Under the pieces are notes generated by a model. That model had not been told where the DNA came from. It searched no databases and saw only the letters and a program-made list of their open reading frames with translations. From positions 1,240,001 through 1,304,000 of the forward strand of contig OU015544.1 in assembly GCA_907165065.1 (NCBI GenBank): DNA of 64,000 nucleotides, read 5' to 3'. The position numbers and the translations under genes are program-made. Source of the stretch: Caprimulgus europaeus (lineage: Eukaryota > Chordata > Aves > Caprimulgiformes > Caprimulgidae). The first letter of the stretch is position 1. Each line of letters opens with the position of its first letter. Positions 1-12,926 of this stretch are shown here, piece by piece.

Positions 1-3000
1 GTTTTCCAGGATGTGTCACAGAAAATGCCCCTATTCTTGTATCTCTGGTATTTGCATAGTGCTGGCATGGGGAGAGATCTAGAAATGCAAACATTTTTAT
101 TTTAAATAGCTAGAAATTATGTGTTTTCACATGGTTATCAAAACTTCAGCATCAGCTGATGGCAAGACCAACAGCCTGGCTATATGAAAGTAACCACTTT
201 GGTAGTGTGGTGGTTCCATCGTAGAGAAAAATCCTTATTTCTTTTTTTTTTTTTTAATATTTTTGTGTGTAGTTCTGTTTGTGTGCTTTCTGGACGAGGA
301 TCTCCTTGCCTCCGTTTCTTATCTGTTTAATGGGCAGAGTAACAATTAATCTCGCTTCTCAAGGATTCTGCTGTGAAGTGCTTTTGAGGAATCTGGGCTG
401 AAATGTCACATTTGATAAGGCTGCTCGAGAGCTTCCATAAAATCTGCTTTTAATCCAAGTCATGTTTGATGATAAAGTAGTGCAACAAGTATTGCTTCCC
501 TCTGTCTTTTGCTCTTCTCTGGGCTCACTTTTTGTGTTGGGATGTGGGAGGGAACTGAGGACATGGAGCCAAATCCAGAGCACTTTCTGACTTTTTGAAA
601 TCAGTACAGTTACTTTTATGGTTTGGATGGGGAGGGAGAATTGTCTGAAAAGCTTCCTGAGAGTGCAGATACTAACTTTATATTTTAATTAACCATGGAA
701 AAATTAACACTGTGTTCTAACTAGGTCCAGTGTTTGCCCTTCTGTGCTGTACTAATCCTTCTTGTACTTGTAGTTCTGATTATGTTCCCTCAGCTGGTAC
801 TTCAGGAAACGTGTTTGTCTTTGAGCATGTCTGGTGACTCAGATACCCGTCTCCTTAGCATCTGGTGAGCATAATTGTCATTATTAATCTGCACCATGCC
901 AGTCTGTCTTCAGAGTGGCGGTGGGAGGAAGGGAAGGTACCTTGTTGCATGACGGGGAGTACAGCCCTGTGCCTCCTTCTGCAGGGATGTGACTTCTGAG
1001 AACAGATGAGTGAGAAGCCTGGGCTGGGCTGATGTTCTTTGCCTTCCTCTCACTGCCTCTGGTACCATCAGAAATGAGCAGCTAGTGCTTGATGGACACT
1101 GTTGACTTGCTGTTTTTAAATGGTGTTTATAGCGTGACTGTATGCAAAGGAATTGAAATAAAAATCTGAAGGGAAGCAGCTCTGTGTGAATGAAATATTA
1201 TAGGAGTTGGTTTTAATGTGTGCTGCTGCTCCTGCTGATTTGGACTGCAGTGGGAGAGGTTTGGTGTGAGCAGTTGCAGGTGCCTGCTGTCTCTTAGAAA
1301 CTGCCGTGAGGTTTACTGGATCCCCCTGGGTTTTCCTAGAAGCTGCTTAGTTTTTGTGTAAGCCTGTCAGTCCCTCTCCAAAAGCCACTGCGTGCTGGTG
1401 AACACACACATGGGTGAGGGGCTCTGCTCGGTTCCAGGCCAGCTTTCATGGCTCTGAAGGGAGAGTTGATGGCTGAAGTGGCTGGAGCCAGTGTCCTGCC
1501 TGCCTTCGGCCACCGTTAGCGACAGGACCGTGTTCTCATTACGTAATGCTCTATTTTGGACCTGGTGGGTGAGTGTGGTGTAAGTTAATATCTTGCCTGA
1601 GAGTTCGGAGTCAGAGACTCACTGGAACCAGACACAGCTTGGCATTATCTCCAGAGCTTTGTGCATGTTCAGTTTTAAACGCAGTTGAATGAAATCTCCC
1701 ATAATAAAGCCCGTTCTTTCCTCTCTGGTTCCTGTACGGGTTCTGCTCTCCTGGGCTCTAAGCACAAGGTGGGCAGTACATTAATTTTAGAGTGATCATT
1801 TTCCCTGAGCCTGGGCACTCTCTCAGAATGCCTGTTCGTACAGGAGGGCTTTAAACATTTTTTTCTGCTGTCTGTCTTTAGTGCTGCTACTCTTACTTCC
1901 CAGTTCACATAATAACGGGCTTTTCCTTCATTCTTGTTCATCAAACTTCACTGCCTGTTTAATGCTCCCCTTTTTTTTTTGACATGGTGATTTTTGTCTT
2001 TGCTTCTGTAACCGTGATTTGCTGCCTTTGGCGTCATAATAAATTGCAGAAATTAATAGTGCATGATTGAGTGCACATACTTGAAAATAAGTTAAACTAG
2101 AAATAGATATTTTTTTATTACTATTAAAATATCTTTTTTTTTGTCAGTCCTTTTGTTTTGAGCAAAGGGCACATTCTGCTTTAACAGTTTTATCATATGT
2201 GTGCTATTGTAATTTACATAAATGAATTTTAAATACAGTTATAAGCTGTGGGAAGATGTTATTGTCTCAGCACAATGAATGTCGAGATTTATGCTGTGCA
2301 TACATCTTGTGTTAGATTAACATTTGTTCCCTTGTCTCTGGATAGTGTCGTGATGGAGCCTTGGAATCTTTACCCAGGTACTTGTCAAGCTCATTTAAAA
2401 TAGCGTTTGAATTGTTCTTCTTTCGGGCCGCTCGTTTCGTGTAAATACACATTTTGGCTATTTGACTCAATTCTGATGTCTCTGACAGAAATAAAGCTTC
2501 TGTTGGAGGGGAGCTGGGAGCTGCTCTTAGCACCCTCCCACCCCCCAGGCAGAGCCCGGTTTTGCCGGGGTTTGTGTCTGCGGAAGTCGAGCGCTTGAGC
2601 TGTTCCAGTGAAGTTGGTCCAACCATGTGCTTCAGCTTCTGTTGCTTTGATGGAGTGGGACCTTCGTCACAGAAATTTTCTGCTGTGTTTGTCTGTCTCC
2701 TGTCCAAAGCCATCAGTGACAGGAGCTGGTTCAACTCCTGCCAGGGATATTACGGTCCTCAGCTCTGCTGCTCGTGACCTGCAGTCGAGGAGGATTCTCA
2801 CGTGGTGAGGTGGAAGCCTTGCCCTGGAAGGTGCTCGGTGCACACCCCTCTTCCAGATGAAGCCTCACATGCACTACAGACATGCTTTGTGTGTCCCAGG
2901 GGGGGCGATGGCAGAGTTTTAAACTAAATCACAGGTATTTGGAACGAGGATCCGCTCTCTTCCCACCCTTTCCAATTCCAAGGGGAAAACAACCTGCAAA

Positions 3001-3998
3001 GTGGTTATTTGCAAATTCTTTTTCAAGGTGATGTGATGATGAGGTTCAGGTAGGGAAGCACACCGTGAAAGGGAGGACTTCTTTTTGCTGAAGATCTGGG
3101 TTTGGACAGGTTGGCCACATGCACCAAAATGAGTAAGAGAACCTTTCCAGACACGTCTGAAGAGGAAAGCTAACGAACTGTAGCAAGGCTGCTTGCTGAC
3201 TTGCCAAGTACGAGCCTCTGGTAAATGCTCTTGTGGGGACAGTTAGCATGCATGTTGTGGGGGTGGAGAATAACAATTTGACTTGGGGCTGGTGATTATT
3301 CTGTTGCAGTGGTTGAATTTCTTTCAACTGTAGTGGTGTTTTGAGTTCTGGGGACAATTACCGGCTCTTTTAGATGTCTCTTTATTTCCACAGCTTAAAA
3401 ATGGTCATTTGGGGCAGATCCACCTGAATAACGTGGCATTCTTTCAAGGCTACCTATCAAGTCCTGACTATCAAGAATCAGATTTTAATGCTTCCCTGTT
3501 GCTGTGGTGTTGGGAACTGGCTGTGAGTGAGTGCACAGACACGCAGAGGGGTGTGCAGGAAAGGTGCACACGCGTTTTCTGTGCACGCCACAGAGGGATA
3601 GATTATTATTCTTAATTTATCATCCCTGCAAGCTTCCATCTGGATTATTTAAAGCAGACTTTGTTGGACAGCTGTTCAATTAATCTTAGTTTGTGTCAGA
3701 GCGTTGTCTGGAGAAGGAGTGGCTTTTTGGCTGCAGGCAGTGCAGGCGTGGAGCCGGGTAGTGTTGTTCCACGTGCGCGGTGGTGGCCAGGCAGCTTTCG
3801 TGGCCATGGACAGACCCGGTCTGCTGGGGTGCTGAGGTCCTGGTGTGTGGCTGCACGTGTCTGCGGGGAGCAGAGGTGACCTTGTGTGCCACTGGAGCCT
3901 GTCCTGGTCAAGTTCTATTCCTCTAGCCTGTGATGTTGGGTGCACTTAGCTGCCAGAACTAGTGGTGGGGGTGTTATTTCGTGTTACAGTTCTTGGTT
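1..3998 (+). other. MSI2: Intron, no gene seen
   Basis: This stretch has no exon-like segment I can support. It contains a T run near 241-254, another near 1971-1980, and an AT-rich block at about 2035-2290 listed separately. The open frames on both strands (for example 2312-2734 minus and 3046-3357 minus) show no domain and are treated as chance ORFs. Confidence 0.8.
2030..2290. other. AT-rich block, candidate conserved noncoding element
   Basis: AT-rich sequence with several TAAT-type words (AATAAATTGC, GAAATTAATAG, AATTTACATAAATG) between more GC-balanced flanks. Such composition is common in developmental enhancers in large vertebrate introns, but also in neutral intron. Conservation cannot be judged here, so this is only a candidate. 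Confidence 0.2.
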
Positions 3999-4262
3999 TC
4001 ATAGAATGGTTTGGGTTGGAAGGGACCTTAAAGCTCACCCAGTCCCAACCCCCCTGCCAGCAGCAGGGACACCTTCCACTAGACCAGGTTGCTCAAAGCC
4101 TCATCCAGCCTGGCCGAGAACACTTCCAGGGAGGAGCAGCCACAGCTTCTCTGGGCAACCTGGGCCAGTGTCCCACCAACCTCACACCAAAGAATTTCTT
4201 CCTCAGATCTCATCTCAATCTTCTCTTGTCCAGTTTACAACCATTGCTTTCTGGTTCCTGCA
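3999..4262 (-). mobile_element. CR1 LINE, truncated 3' end (antisense to MSI2)
   Basis: Read on the minus strand, this is the 3' untranslated end of a chicken-repeat-1 (CR1) non-LTR retrotransposon. It starts at the element's 3' tail with CATAGAATGGTTTGGGTTGG and goes on through recognisable CR1 phrases: AGGGACCTTAAAGCTCACCC, CCAACCCCCCTGCCAG, CTAGACCAGGTTGCTCAAAG, CCACAGCTTCTCTGGGCAAC and AGAATTTCTTCCTCAGATC. The copy is 5'-truncated, as nearly all CR1 copies are, and no reverse transcriptase part is present. The boundary near 4262 is approximate because similarity fades. ORFs running through it are fossil or chance frames. Confidence 0.93.
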
Positions 4263-4515
4263 GCCCTGTTTCTGTTTCTTGTCCCTTTGTGATTGAGAGC
4301 AATGTGCTGACCATGAATGTTCCCTCTTAAAATAAAAATTAGAACAGAAAAATCAATAAAAGGGCAGGGTTGTGCCAGAGGGCTCTGTGGAGCAGCTGCC
4401 TCTGGGCTGGTCACCTCCCTGGAGCCTTTCTGGTGGGACCTGAGCCCACCATCTCCTGCATGGGTTTGGGCAGCCTCGCTGGTGCTGGCCACGCTCCCTG
4501 GATGGTCACCAGTGG

Positions 4516-4640
4516 GGTGGGGAGAGGGGACCGGAGAGCTGGCTGCGGCCGTGCCGTGGGGGCCAGCCGTCCCCTGCCGACGGGTCACCCTGCTGTCGTG
4601 GCTGGTGGCGCGGGGCCGGCTGCCTGCCCGAGGAGAGGGG
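4516..4640. other. Small CpG-rich patch
   Basis: Sequence such as GGCTGCGGCCGTGCCGTGGG, CCGACGGGTCACC and GGCGCGGGGCCGGCTGCC has many more CpG dinucleotides than the flanking intron. It is too short for a classical CpG island. It could be an intragenic regulatory element or a remnant of GC-biased gene conversion. No TATA box or clear initiator is seen. Confidence 0.35.
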
Positions 4641-5046
4641 CTTTTCTGTGTGCGTGCTTTGAGGGTGTGTGTTTTCAGAGTGCGAGTGGCAGGGGCACGC
4701 GGTGAATGGGGCTCTGTCCTTTGCAACCTGAATTTTCATCGCAGGCTCCGGAGGGAAGCGCTGCCGGCTCTGCTCAGTGAGGGAGCAGTGTTATGCAAAG
4801 CCACAACTTTAATTTTTTCAGCTGATCTGGACAAGAGAGAGGAGGCTATAGTTGAAAAAGGGAGAAAACTGCACAAATAATCCATGTATTTTCTTCTTCT
4901 CGTTTTTCTTTTAAAAAGGAGTTTACTTGTTAGAGGTCTGAGCAATGGTTATTTGCAAAGTAAAATTTCTTTTAGGGGCTCTTGGAAATAAAGAGGTTTA
5001 GTCTCTGGGTAGTGTGTTTTGGGGGCTGGTTTTTTGTGTGTGTGAC

Positions 5047-5064
5047 TTTTTTTTTTTTTTTTTT
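5047..5064 (+). repeat. Poly-T run (18 bp)
   Basis: Uninterrupted T run followed by AAATC. There is no transposon body next to it that I recognise, so it is listed only as a simple repeat. Confidence 0.9.
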
Positions 5065-6099
5065 AAATCTTTACTTGACTAAATGAATTCTGCTTCTAAA
5101 AATGTCTGTGAACGTTTCAATGGGGTTTGTTTTTTTTTGGTATTATCCAGTTGCTGCAGTGAGAGCTTTGCGTGCTTTAAGCTTGCACTCTTGCTCTCTC
5201 TTTCCACTCCTGCTCTCAGTGTTGCCTTTCATGTCTGAGGAATGCTGCAGCCTCACGTTCTTGTTTTTGGACCGTTAGGAGCTTTCGTGGGAAAGGCATG
5301 AATAACGCTTCTTGTTGGGTAAAGAAAGGTGCTGTGTGGTTTTCCCCAGCAGCATGCTCACCTGGAGGTGCTTTCAGACCTCTCTGAGGAGTCACCAGGA
5401 GGATTTGGTACATTAATCTATGGGGAGATGTCCTGGCCAGGTTCTTCTGGTGTCCCTGTCGCCTGTCTGAAGTCACCTTAGTCAGAGAAATAATGAATTG
5501 GCAGCGTGTGAGCATGTTTGTGGGAACTTCAGGTGGCTGTTATGCTCTCAGAGGTTGGTGCTCCGGGATGCAGGGTGTCTGCTACAAGTTTTTGTCTGGA
5601 TAAGCCCTTTGCTCCTTGAGGACTATGAAGGAAGGCAGCTCTGACAAGAAGTTGCTGGGCCAGAGTTGCAGCCATTTACATATGACAGTGTTGATTAAGC
5701 TGCTGAAGAATAAGCGCCCTGGAACACGGGGATGTTGGTACACTGATGGTCCCTGCCTCACCTCCTGGAGTCATTACAGAAGCATGAGAAAAGAAATGGT
5801 TGGAGTCAGAAGCTTTATGTTACGCGACGACGACTGCGCCTGCCTGCCACAGAGGTACAGCACAGGCTGGGAAGTCAGAGTCGTGGTTGTCGCTGGGGTG
5901 GATGCTGTGAGGACCAGAATAATCAGAGGGGAGGGTTTGAGAGATGGTGAGTGCACATTTAGTGTCTTAAATTTCCAAAGCAACATGCAGTCATTCAATC
6001 CTCCACTGGGAAATGCTGCTGCACGCTCCCCAGATGCAGAAGATGAAGGCACGGGAGCCGATGGATGGGTGACAGTCTGTGCCGCAGCCGTGTTTAAAT

Positions 6100-6190
6100 G
6101 AATGCATGGGCTTGAAACTCGGGTTGTGTTAATTAGACTTCATTGCAATTACTGACTAGAGCTAATCACAACTCTGGTAGGCCTACTGAA
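6100..6190. other. Homeodomain-rich segment, candidate conserved noncoding element
   Basis: Contains GTGTTAATTAGACTTC, TTGCAATTACTGAC and GAGCTAATCACAAC, that is several TAAT/ATTA homeodomain cores within about 60 bp. This is inference from motif density only. Confidence 0.22.
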
Positions 6191-7666
6191 AACTGCTCAG
6201 GGGTCTCTTGTTTTCTCTTCAGATTTCTAACTGAATATGACAGCAGGAAAATACTTTGAAGTTCAAGAATAGTCAAATTGAAACCAAAGACCTGCTCTCT
6301 GCTCAGAGAGGGACAGGCTGGAGGTTATTGCTGCGGGAGCTTGAGACCAGGGCTATGGCCAGGTTCAGACAAACCATCTTCTCTCCCTCCCCGTCACGTA
6401 TAAATTCATGCTCTGTAACATAATTTGCTGAAAATCCAACATGAGTAGCTGAAGCTAAAAAGTACTAATCCACAGTGGGGAAAAGGAAGAGCTTCTTGTG
6501 GAAATGGATTAATGAGCATTGTACAGGTGCATAAAATGAAACTTTAGTTGCCTTTTTTTGAAGCAATGAATTTTTGGTCAGATCTGGAGGCAAAAATTAA
6601 GGGGCAGGTGATTCAGATGAGCATGATATAGCTCTCTTCCCATCCTCTCCTCTCAGAGGACTGCAGGAACAATGGCATGCTTCCCCAACACCTGATGTTT
6701 CAGCTCACCTCTTTTTCTGTGTTCCTTTTCATGCTTTCATGGGGTCAGAAGTCACGGAGAGCCTTTGTGCACAGGAAGCAGTGTAAAATCCGTCGTGGAA
6801 ACGAAGGCTGAGTGCACTGGTTGGTGGGGCGGGAATCTGGAAGGAAGTTTTCTCTCATCTACTTCTCCTGCAGTAGTGGTGAGGAGCTGTGCTTGGGGAT
6901 TCGGGATCAGAGGAGAAATGAAAGGTGGTCTCCTTTTCCAAAGGCCTTTTACTTTATTGACAGGATGAGGGTAACTTGGGCATCCCCAGTTTGACCTTAC
7001 TTCTGTGGCTGCTTGATAGCAGAGGGCATGGCTGAGCCTTGAAGTTGGTGCAGAAATTTTGTTTTGCAGACTATTTTGTCTTTGGTGTCTTTGAAGGTTC
7101 CAGCTGGTGTTTCTGGCCAGCCTCACCCATCCCTTGGGAAAAACATGAGGTCATTCAGCCTCCATTTGCAAGGGCACTGAGCAGGGTGGAAGGCAGCAGT
7201 TATTTTAAGCTTCTACTGACCAAAGCAGGATTTTGGACAATAAAAAATAGTTGTGTTCTGCTGCCCATTACCTTCAGTTGTCCAGAGTCAAGATTTTATA
7301 ACATCTGTGTGCAAATGGACAAGAATGGGACACAGGAGTGCCTTTGTGCAGGTCTGTACTTTCGGTAGGGATCTTGAAACCCTTGGCAAAACCCGGCTGT
7401 GACAGCTGTGGGAGGTAATAATCCAGTACACTGAGATGCTTTGGGTTGTGCTGGAGCCTTCTGATAGTGCAAGAAGCCCAGGGCATGCCCTCCTCTCACT
7501 GAATAGCTGCTGTAGTGCTTTGTGTGTATTAATAGTCACGTCTCTTCACTTTTGGGCTTTTCCTTTGCTGTGTGCAGCACCTCAGACTCCGGGGATTTCA
7601 GACTACTTTGCAGAGAAGACTTGACTATCATAAATAAGCTTAAAAAATAAAACTCAGTCAGGATCA

Positions 7667-7762
7667 GTGTCCAGCCTGCTGTGCGGGGTGTCCAGCCTGC
7701 TGTGCGGGGTGTCCAGCCTGCTGTGCGGGGTGTCCAGCCTGCCGTGCGGGGTGTCCAGCCTG
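7667..7762. repeat. 21-bp minisatellite, about 4.5 copies
   Basis: Four complete units of 21 bp (7667-7687, 7688-7708, 7709-7729, 7730-7750) are followed by a partial copy that breaks off after GTGTCCAGCCTG. The unit reads GTGTCCAGCCTGCTGTGCGG plus a final G. Copies are identical except for one T-to-C change in unit 4, which suggests recent expansion. Because 21 is a multiple of three, the minus strand shows a seven-residue repeat (GWTPRTA) in an open frame; this is a by-product of the array, not a gene. Confidence 0.97.
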
Positions 7763-8159
7763 TGCTCAGCTCCTTCCTTTCCATGAGTTAGGGCTTGTGT
7801 CCTTTGGGTGCCTCCAGTTCTTTCCTGTCTCTCTCTTGTCCGCTCTCGTCGCGAGCTCTCTGGAGCAGGGAGCCTTGCTCTGGCGACGTGCGGTGCCTTA
7901 CTGGGGTAGGGCCCTGATCTCCCCCGGCCCTCTGTGGGTGCTGGCGTGACACAAGGAGAATAGCAGCGGTGACAAAAGCATCCTTGAATGCCTTCTGACA
8001 CGCGTGCAACTCAAATTCCACTTATGCCGAAGGAAAATATTGTAGGCAATTGAATCCATAATGCAGGGAAATGGCAGGGATTTATAAAAATAGTGCAATA
8101 AGGAGCCACTGGTGCCAGAAGTGCGGGGACTGAGAGGAGCTGTGTGTAGTTTGATTCAC

Positions 8160-8212
8160 GTTGTTTTTTGTTTGGTTGGGTTTTGTTTGTTTTGGTTTTG
8201 GGGTTTTGTTTA
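8160..8212. repeat. G/T low-complexity stretch
   Basis: Runs of T broken by single or double G (TTGTTTTTTGTTTGGTTGGG and similar). Simple low-complexity sequence with no phase-locked unit. Confidence 0.85.
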
Positions 8213-11200
8213 GGTCACCTGCTGATGTCATATCACGTTTAGCAAGTCTTGTTGATGCAGGAGTGGAAGCTAAGGGTAGGGAAGGGAATGTTTGCAATTA
8301 GCTACTTACAGATAAACACATATATCATAATGACTGATCTATCTATCATAATACGATTTCCATCACTTTGATATATTTGGGTGATAGTGAGGAGAGGGGA
8401 AGCTTTCTTTTCCTGAAAAATGAATCTGAAGCGCATGTTAATGTTGTTTTCTGTCCTTCCAGTCTCCTCCTGACAGAGTTTAAAATCTGTGGGGCAAAGT
8501 AGCTTTAATGCCATCACTGTCATTCCTTCGCATCTTGAAACGTTGCTTGCAGCTGCCGTCCTCCAGATAACAACTTGTTTCCTGAGCCAGCAGGATTGCT
8601 GTTGGAAAATATGATGTGTTCCCTTTTCCAGGCGCTGAGAATTCCTCTTTCCCTGAGGGTGAGCTCCAAGGACCCTTTGGGCACCCTGTGGGGTGGTGAT
8701 TGTGGTTACAGGGCCCGTTCTGTTTGGGTTTGTGTAGTGCTCTTGGCGTGGCAGGGATTCCTTTCATGTGAAAGTCAGGTCTTGAAGAGTAGGGGCAAGT
8801 TCTTATTGTTGAGAGCAATCTCCAGAAACAGAGCAAATGCCACGTCCCTCGGTGAGGGGGAAGATGCATTTTGACTTCATGGAGGAGTCCCTGAAGTCAT
8901 GCTGAGTGCTGGCAGTGCAAGGGAGGGGGGGACTTGGCTGGCTGCTGCCTGGGCTGGGGCAGCTTGTCCCCTGTTCCAGAGTCGCTAAAGACTGTGGGCG
9001 GGTTTTTTGGTTTTGTTTTTGGTTTTTTTTAAGTGGCTGTAATTTTGGAAGCTCAGCCTCTGAAATGCCAGATGTGCCCTGATGGTTAGAAAGTTCAGAG
9101 ACTCTGTCCTGTAACAGTCTGGTTTTCAGGTTTGGAGCATACAGAAAAAAAACCAAAACCAAAGAAAAGAGGAAGCGGCTCCCAGAGCCGCAGGGCGGGC
9201 TGGGCCGAGCTGCAGGGTAAGCTCTCGAGGGCAGGAACGCCTGCACTGCTGCCGGGATTTGCTGTTGTCTATGTGTGATGTTAAGCAAATAACTTCTCTT
9301 CTGCTTGCTGGTTTTTATGACTTTTCCCTTGTTTAAGAATGGATGCTTGGGCTAAATGTTTACTGAAAATCCTGGTTTGCTGGGAGATCTGAATATTTGC
9401 CAAAACACAAACATCCGTGACCTTGGTGTTCGGAGCCCTCACTCGGGGAGCCGGCAGGGCCGAGGGCTGTGCCGAGGTGGTGGCTGTCGGCAGGCGCTGT
9501 CGGAGCTCTCTGTAGCACGAGCTTTAGGATCCTGCCTGGCTTTTTAAGGATGTTCCTGATGCACAAGCTGTGCTGTCCAAAAGAGGAGAAGTTTGCTTCC
9601 TGGATCAGGAGGGGAATATTGTGAAACGCTGCAGAAAAAAGGCTGTGTCTTATTAATGAAATTTGAAGGGAAGTTCTCACTGAAAGGAATCTCTTGAGCT
9701 TCTTTTAATGAAAAGTGAGGAGCAGCTTTAGTGCTTTCTTTAGATAGGATAGCTAGTGACAATGCAAGAGCTTGATGGCAGGGCCAGTGAGAACTTATTT
9801 TAAGGCCTTAGTGCAAAGAGTCTCCTCTTGTTCCTTCCCATCTTCAGTCACCTTAATAGCGTGTGGTTGTGCTCTTCTTGCTCCAGCTTTGCGCAGCACC
9901 GAAGTCTCGGTAGCAGAGATCGCTCACTGCCAGAGTATGGCTTAGTGCACACATTTCTTAATGAAGTGAAGATCCAAGTCTAACCAGCGTGAAATGGAAG
10001 AGATTGAAGCAAATCTTCCTACCTACCCCATAAAAGTAATATTCTCTTTTCTACTGTGGAAAGTTGGATGATGCTTCTCTTCTGTTGACTTTTATGAATG
10101 ATGTCTCCATAAGCAGCGCTCTCCTCCTCTGCCATAGGCGAGCATTTGATCATTGGTTTTCCTTTGGAGCAGAGTGCCTCCATTGCAGCAGGAGGGTGGC
10201 TGGCCTGAAGAACTGATCGATACTGACTTTTTTTAAACATTACTAGTTTCAAAGATTAAATATTGTACTAGACTTTATAATTGTAGGTCATTTTAACATC
10301 CTACATCTGGGCTAAGACAGCTCATCTGCCTCTCATTTCTCAGGCTTTGTTACTTAGGTGTTTGAAGCCATGTGTGGAATAGTGCAGCTTGTAGCTCTCT
10401 TACGGTAGCAGTTAAAAAAGGGAGGGAGCAATGGCAGTGCCACGGGCTGTTTGACAGCGAATACTCCCCCGGCTTCTGATCGGAATTCAAAGTAGGTTTA
10501 CACCATTTGCCTTCCGTCTTACTTTGCTGCATTAGTGGTTAGCCTCAGCAGGACACTCCCATATTACTATTATTTTCTTTCAGGAAAATTGCCCAAAGAA
10601 AATTAAGTTCAAGTCTTATCAGGCAGATTTTTTTTTTTTCAGCCCACAAGGGGAATTCCATCTGAACGGGCACTTGTGGGGAAGGAGGAGAGCATGAGCC
10701 TTGTTTAAAAGAGAAATAAATCAGGAGATGTAGCTCTTCCTACAGACAGCTGTGTCTGGAAAATGATGATGGTGAAACAGGCTGATATTTGCCCTCCTTT
10801 TCCTTTTGCACATCTTCTGATGAAATTAGCCAGAGGAGATAAGTGAAGAATATTAATTCTGCTGCTACTGAAGTGCAAGGTTAAGATGTAAGCTCCCAGC
10901 TGCCGAGGGCTCTCTGACACTGGAAACTCAGGCCTCCTTTCATTTTACTTTTTCAATAAAATAATCTGCCTACCTGAAATCCCTCCTCGTCATCTTGCCT
11001 GTCTTTGTTTCTGGTTGTTTGGTTTATCATTAAAGCAGTGGTTGTGTTTTGCTCTGGAGATGGCTGAGTAGATCTAATAACGCTGCGGCTGGTAAGTGCA
11101 TTCACTTTGGAAAACAACTGGACCCTTTAGGAATAAAAGTCTACGTGAAGGAATGGGATTTTCTGGTTTTGTGCATGTGCATATACTTTGGCTGTGTAAG

Positions 11201-12898
11201 TCTGTGTGTATTTTTGTACTTTTTTTTTTTTAAACAAATGCATACATGGTTTCAAGGTTTTTTAAGGGGCATTTTACAGAATGGGGTTGGTGTTGGGAGT
11301 TTGATGCTGGTGTGGTGCCCTCTTTATTCTTTGGTGTTTAGCATTCAGGTAGTGGATGAGTGGTTCTGGCAAACCTGGAATGCTGCACAGAGGTGCAGGT
11401 GATCTGTACTGATACACATTTCCATTGCTCTGGAGCTGGGTTCTGATTTCAGCAGGCAGGTTTCCATGTCCTGAATTGGTTTTGGTAATGGGAAGCGCTT
11501 ACTAGAAAAAGTGATTTGCTGTGCATTTCTCTTCCCCCTAAAGGAACATTGTCAAGAATTGCAGGGGAAGATTAAACACTTAGTCTTGCTCTCCTAATCT
11601 GAATTGTTCTGTGAAAGCTTAATTTTAAAGAATGTGCTCCTGAACTAAATTTGCTGTTCCCCACTGGCAGTCAGTTTTGTCAGCGTGTCTATAATGCACA
11701 CACAGGATGGTGAGGGGGAGTCGTTTTAACCTCTGCCAAGAGGAAAACACAGCAGTTGGGAGAGGCACAATGTAATGATAAATATTTTATTGACATGTTC
11801 CAAACATATTGGATGTAAATTTACACACTATCTGAGATTTGTTAAGTTTCCTTGTGAGTTTTTATGTTCCTGTAAATCCTGGTTCATTAATTGACTGTAA
11901 AGTAACGAACGTCTGAGCCAATCCTTTACCAGTAAGGAAACCTATGGTAGCTGTGATGGGCGGTAATGACCCCCCCTGCCAAGACAAAGCCCAGGCACCC
12001 TCGGAGCAGCCCTGCTGTGTGCTCAGCTCGCCCTTCTGCGCTCCTTGGGAGGTTCTGGCACGCAGGGGGGGCGGGCACGAAAGCCCTGTTGGCTTGGTTC
12101 TCCTCCAGAACACAGGGGAGATAAAATCCACGTTTGTGTAAATGAATGAAGGGTGAGTCAGTAGGCGTAGGGGATCGGTTTCTGTCCCCTAAAGAGGGTA
12201 ACAGGGATGGCCAAAGAAATTGAAAGTCAGATTTCTTGTGTAAACTTAATTTGAAGATAATGAAACCTTTTAAACTGATACTTTAGGCATTGCCACCATC
12301 TTGTTTCCAGTCCCACTTAGCCCTGATGTGGTTCCTGTTCAGTGATTTGTGAGAGGAACAGCTCTGGGTTTGGGGCAAGGCTCAGATCTTCAGTGGCTGT
12401 GGAGAAACAAAACAGCCCTCAGCAGAAGCAGATGTTGATCCCTCTGCTCCGTGTCCTCAGGCATGTGGGGTTCTCATTCCCTGTGTTTCCTTCCCTGGGA
12501 CAAGGGCAGAAAACTTGGGGACAGGAGGAGTTAAGAAAAGCTCACAAGGGGTGTCTGGATGGCAAGGTGACCTTGGCTGGGCAGTTGGCTGGTAGGACAG
12601 TTTCTGGGAAATCTCACCTTCTGACTGCCAAGCCTTTGGTGAAGACTGAAGACAGAATTGTCTCTCTGTGCTTCTGGAACCTGATGGTTTTGTCCAAAAA
12701 CCAGAGTGGGAAAATTGTGATCAAGTCTGCAGCTTGCTGTGCATGTTGCACCTGAAGGGAATTTGAGATGCATGCTTCTGTCAGCATCCTTGTAGTTTGA
12801 AGGTTCTCCATTAGATGTGCAATGAGAGGTTTTATTCTTGCAACATTCTGAAAATGTTTTCTGGTTCCTACCCCTGGATGTTGGCTAACTGGTGATCA

Positions 12899-12926
12899 TT
12901 AAAAAGAAAAAAAAAAAAAAAAGAAA
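12899..12926 (+). repeat. A-rich run
   Basis: A tract broken by G, with 16 uninterrupted A at 12907-12922. No recognisable retrosequence upstream, so a processed-pseudogene tail is not supported. Confidence 0.9.

Larger units (their letters stand above)
4263..7666 (+). other. MSI2: Intron, no gene seen; GC-rich then AT-rich
   Basis: A GC-rich section follows the CR1 copy (about 4370-4780, with a CpG cluster listed separately). There is a long T run at 5047-5064 and an AT-rich candidate element at about 6100-6190. ORFs such as 4317-4880 plus and 4235-4726 minus owe their length to the GC-rich, stop-poor composition. No domain is recognisable. Confidence 0.75.

Noticed and set aside
4235-4880. 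ORFs of 163 (minus) and 187 (plus) residues
   Set aside because: They start in or beside CR1 sequence and run through a CpG-rich, stop-poor patch; no recognisable protein.
7536-8001. Minus-strand ORFs with a GWTPRTA or RLDTPHS repeat
   Set aside because: Direct translation of the 21-bp minisatellite; no start context, splice signals or known family.
12899-12926. A run as the tail of a processed pseudogene
   Set aside because: No coding-like or target-site-duplication signal is seen next to it.
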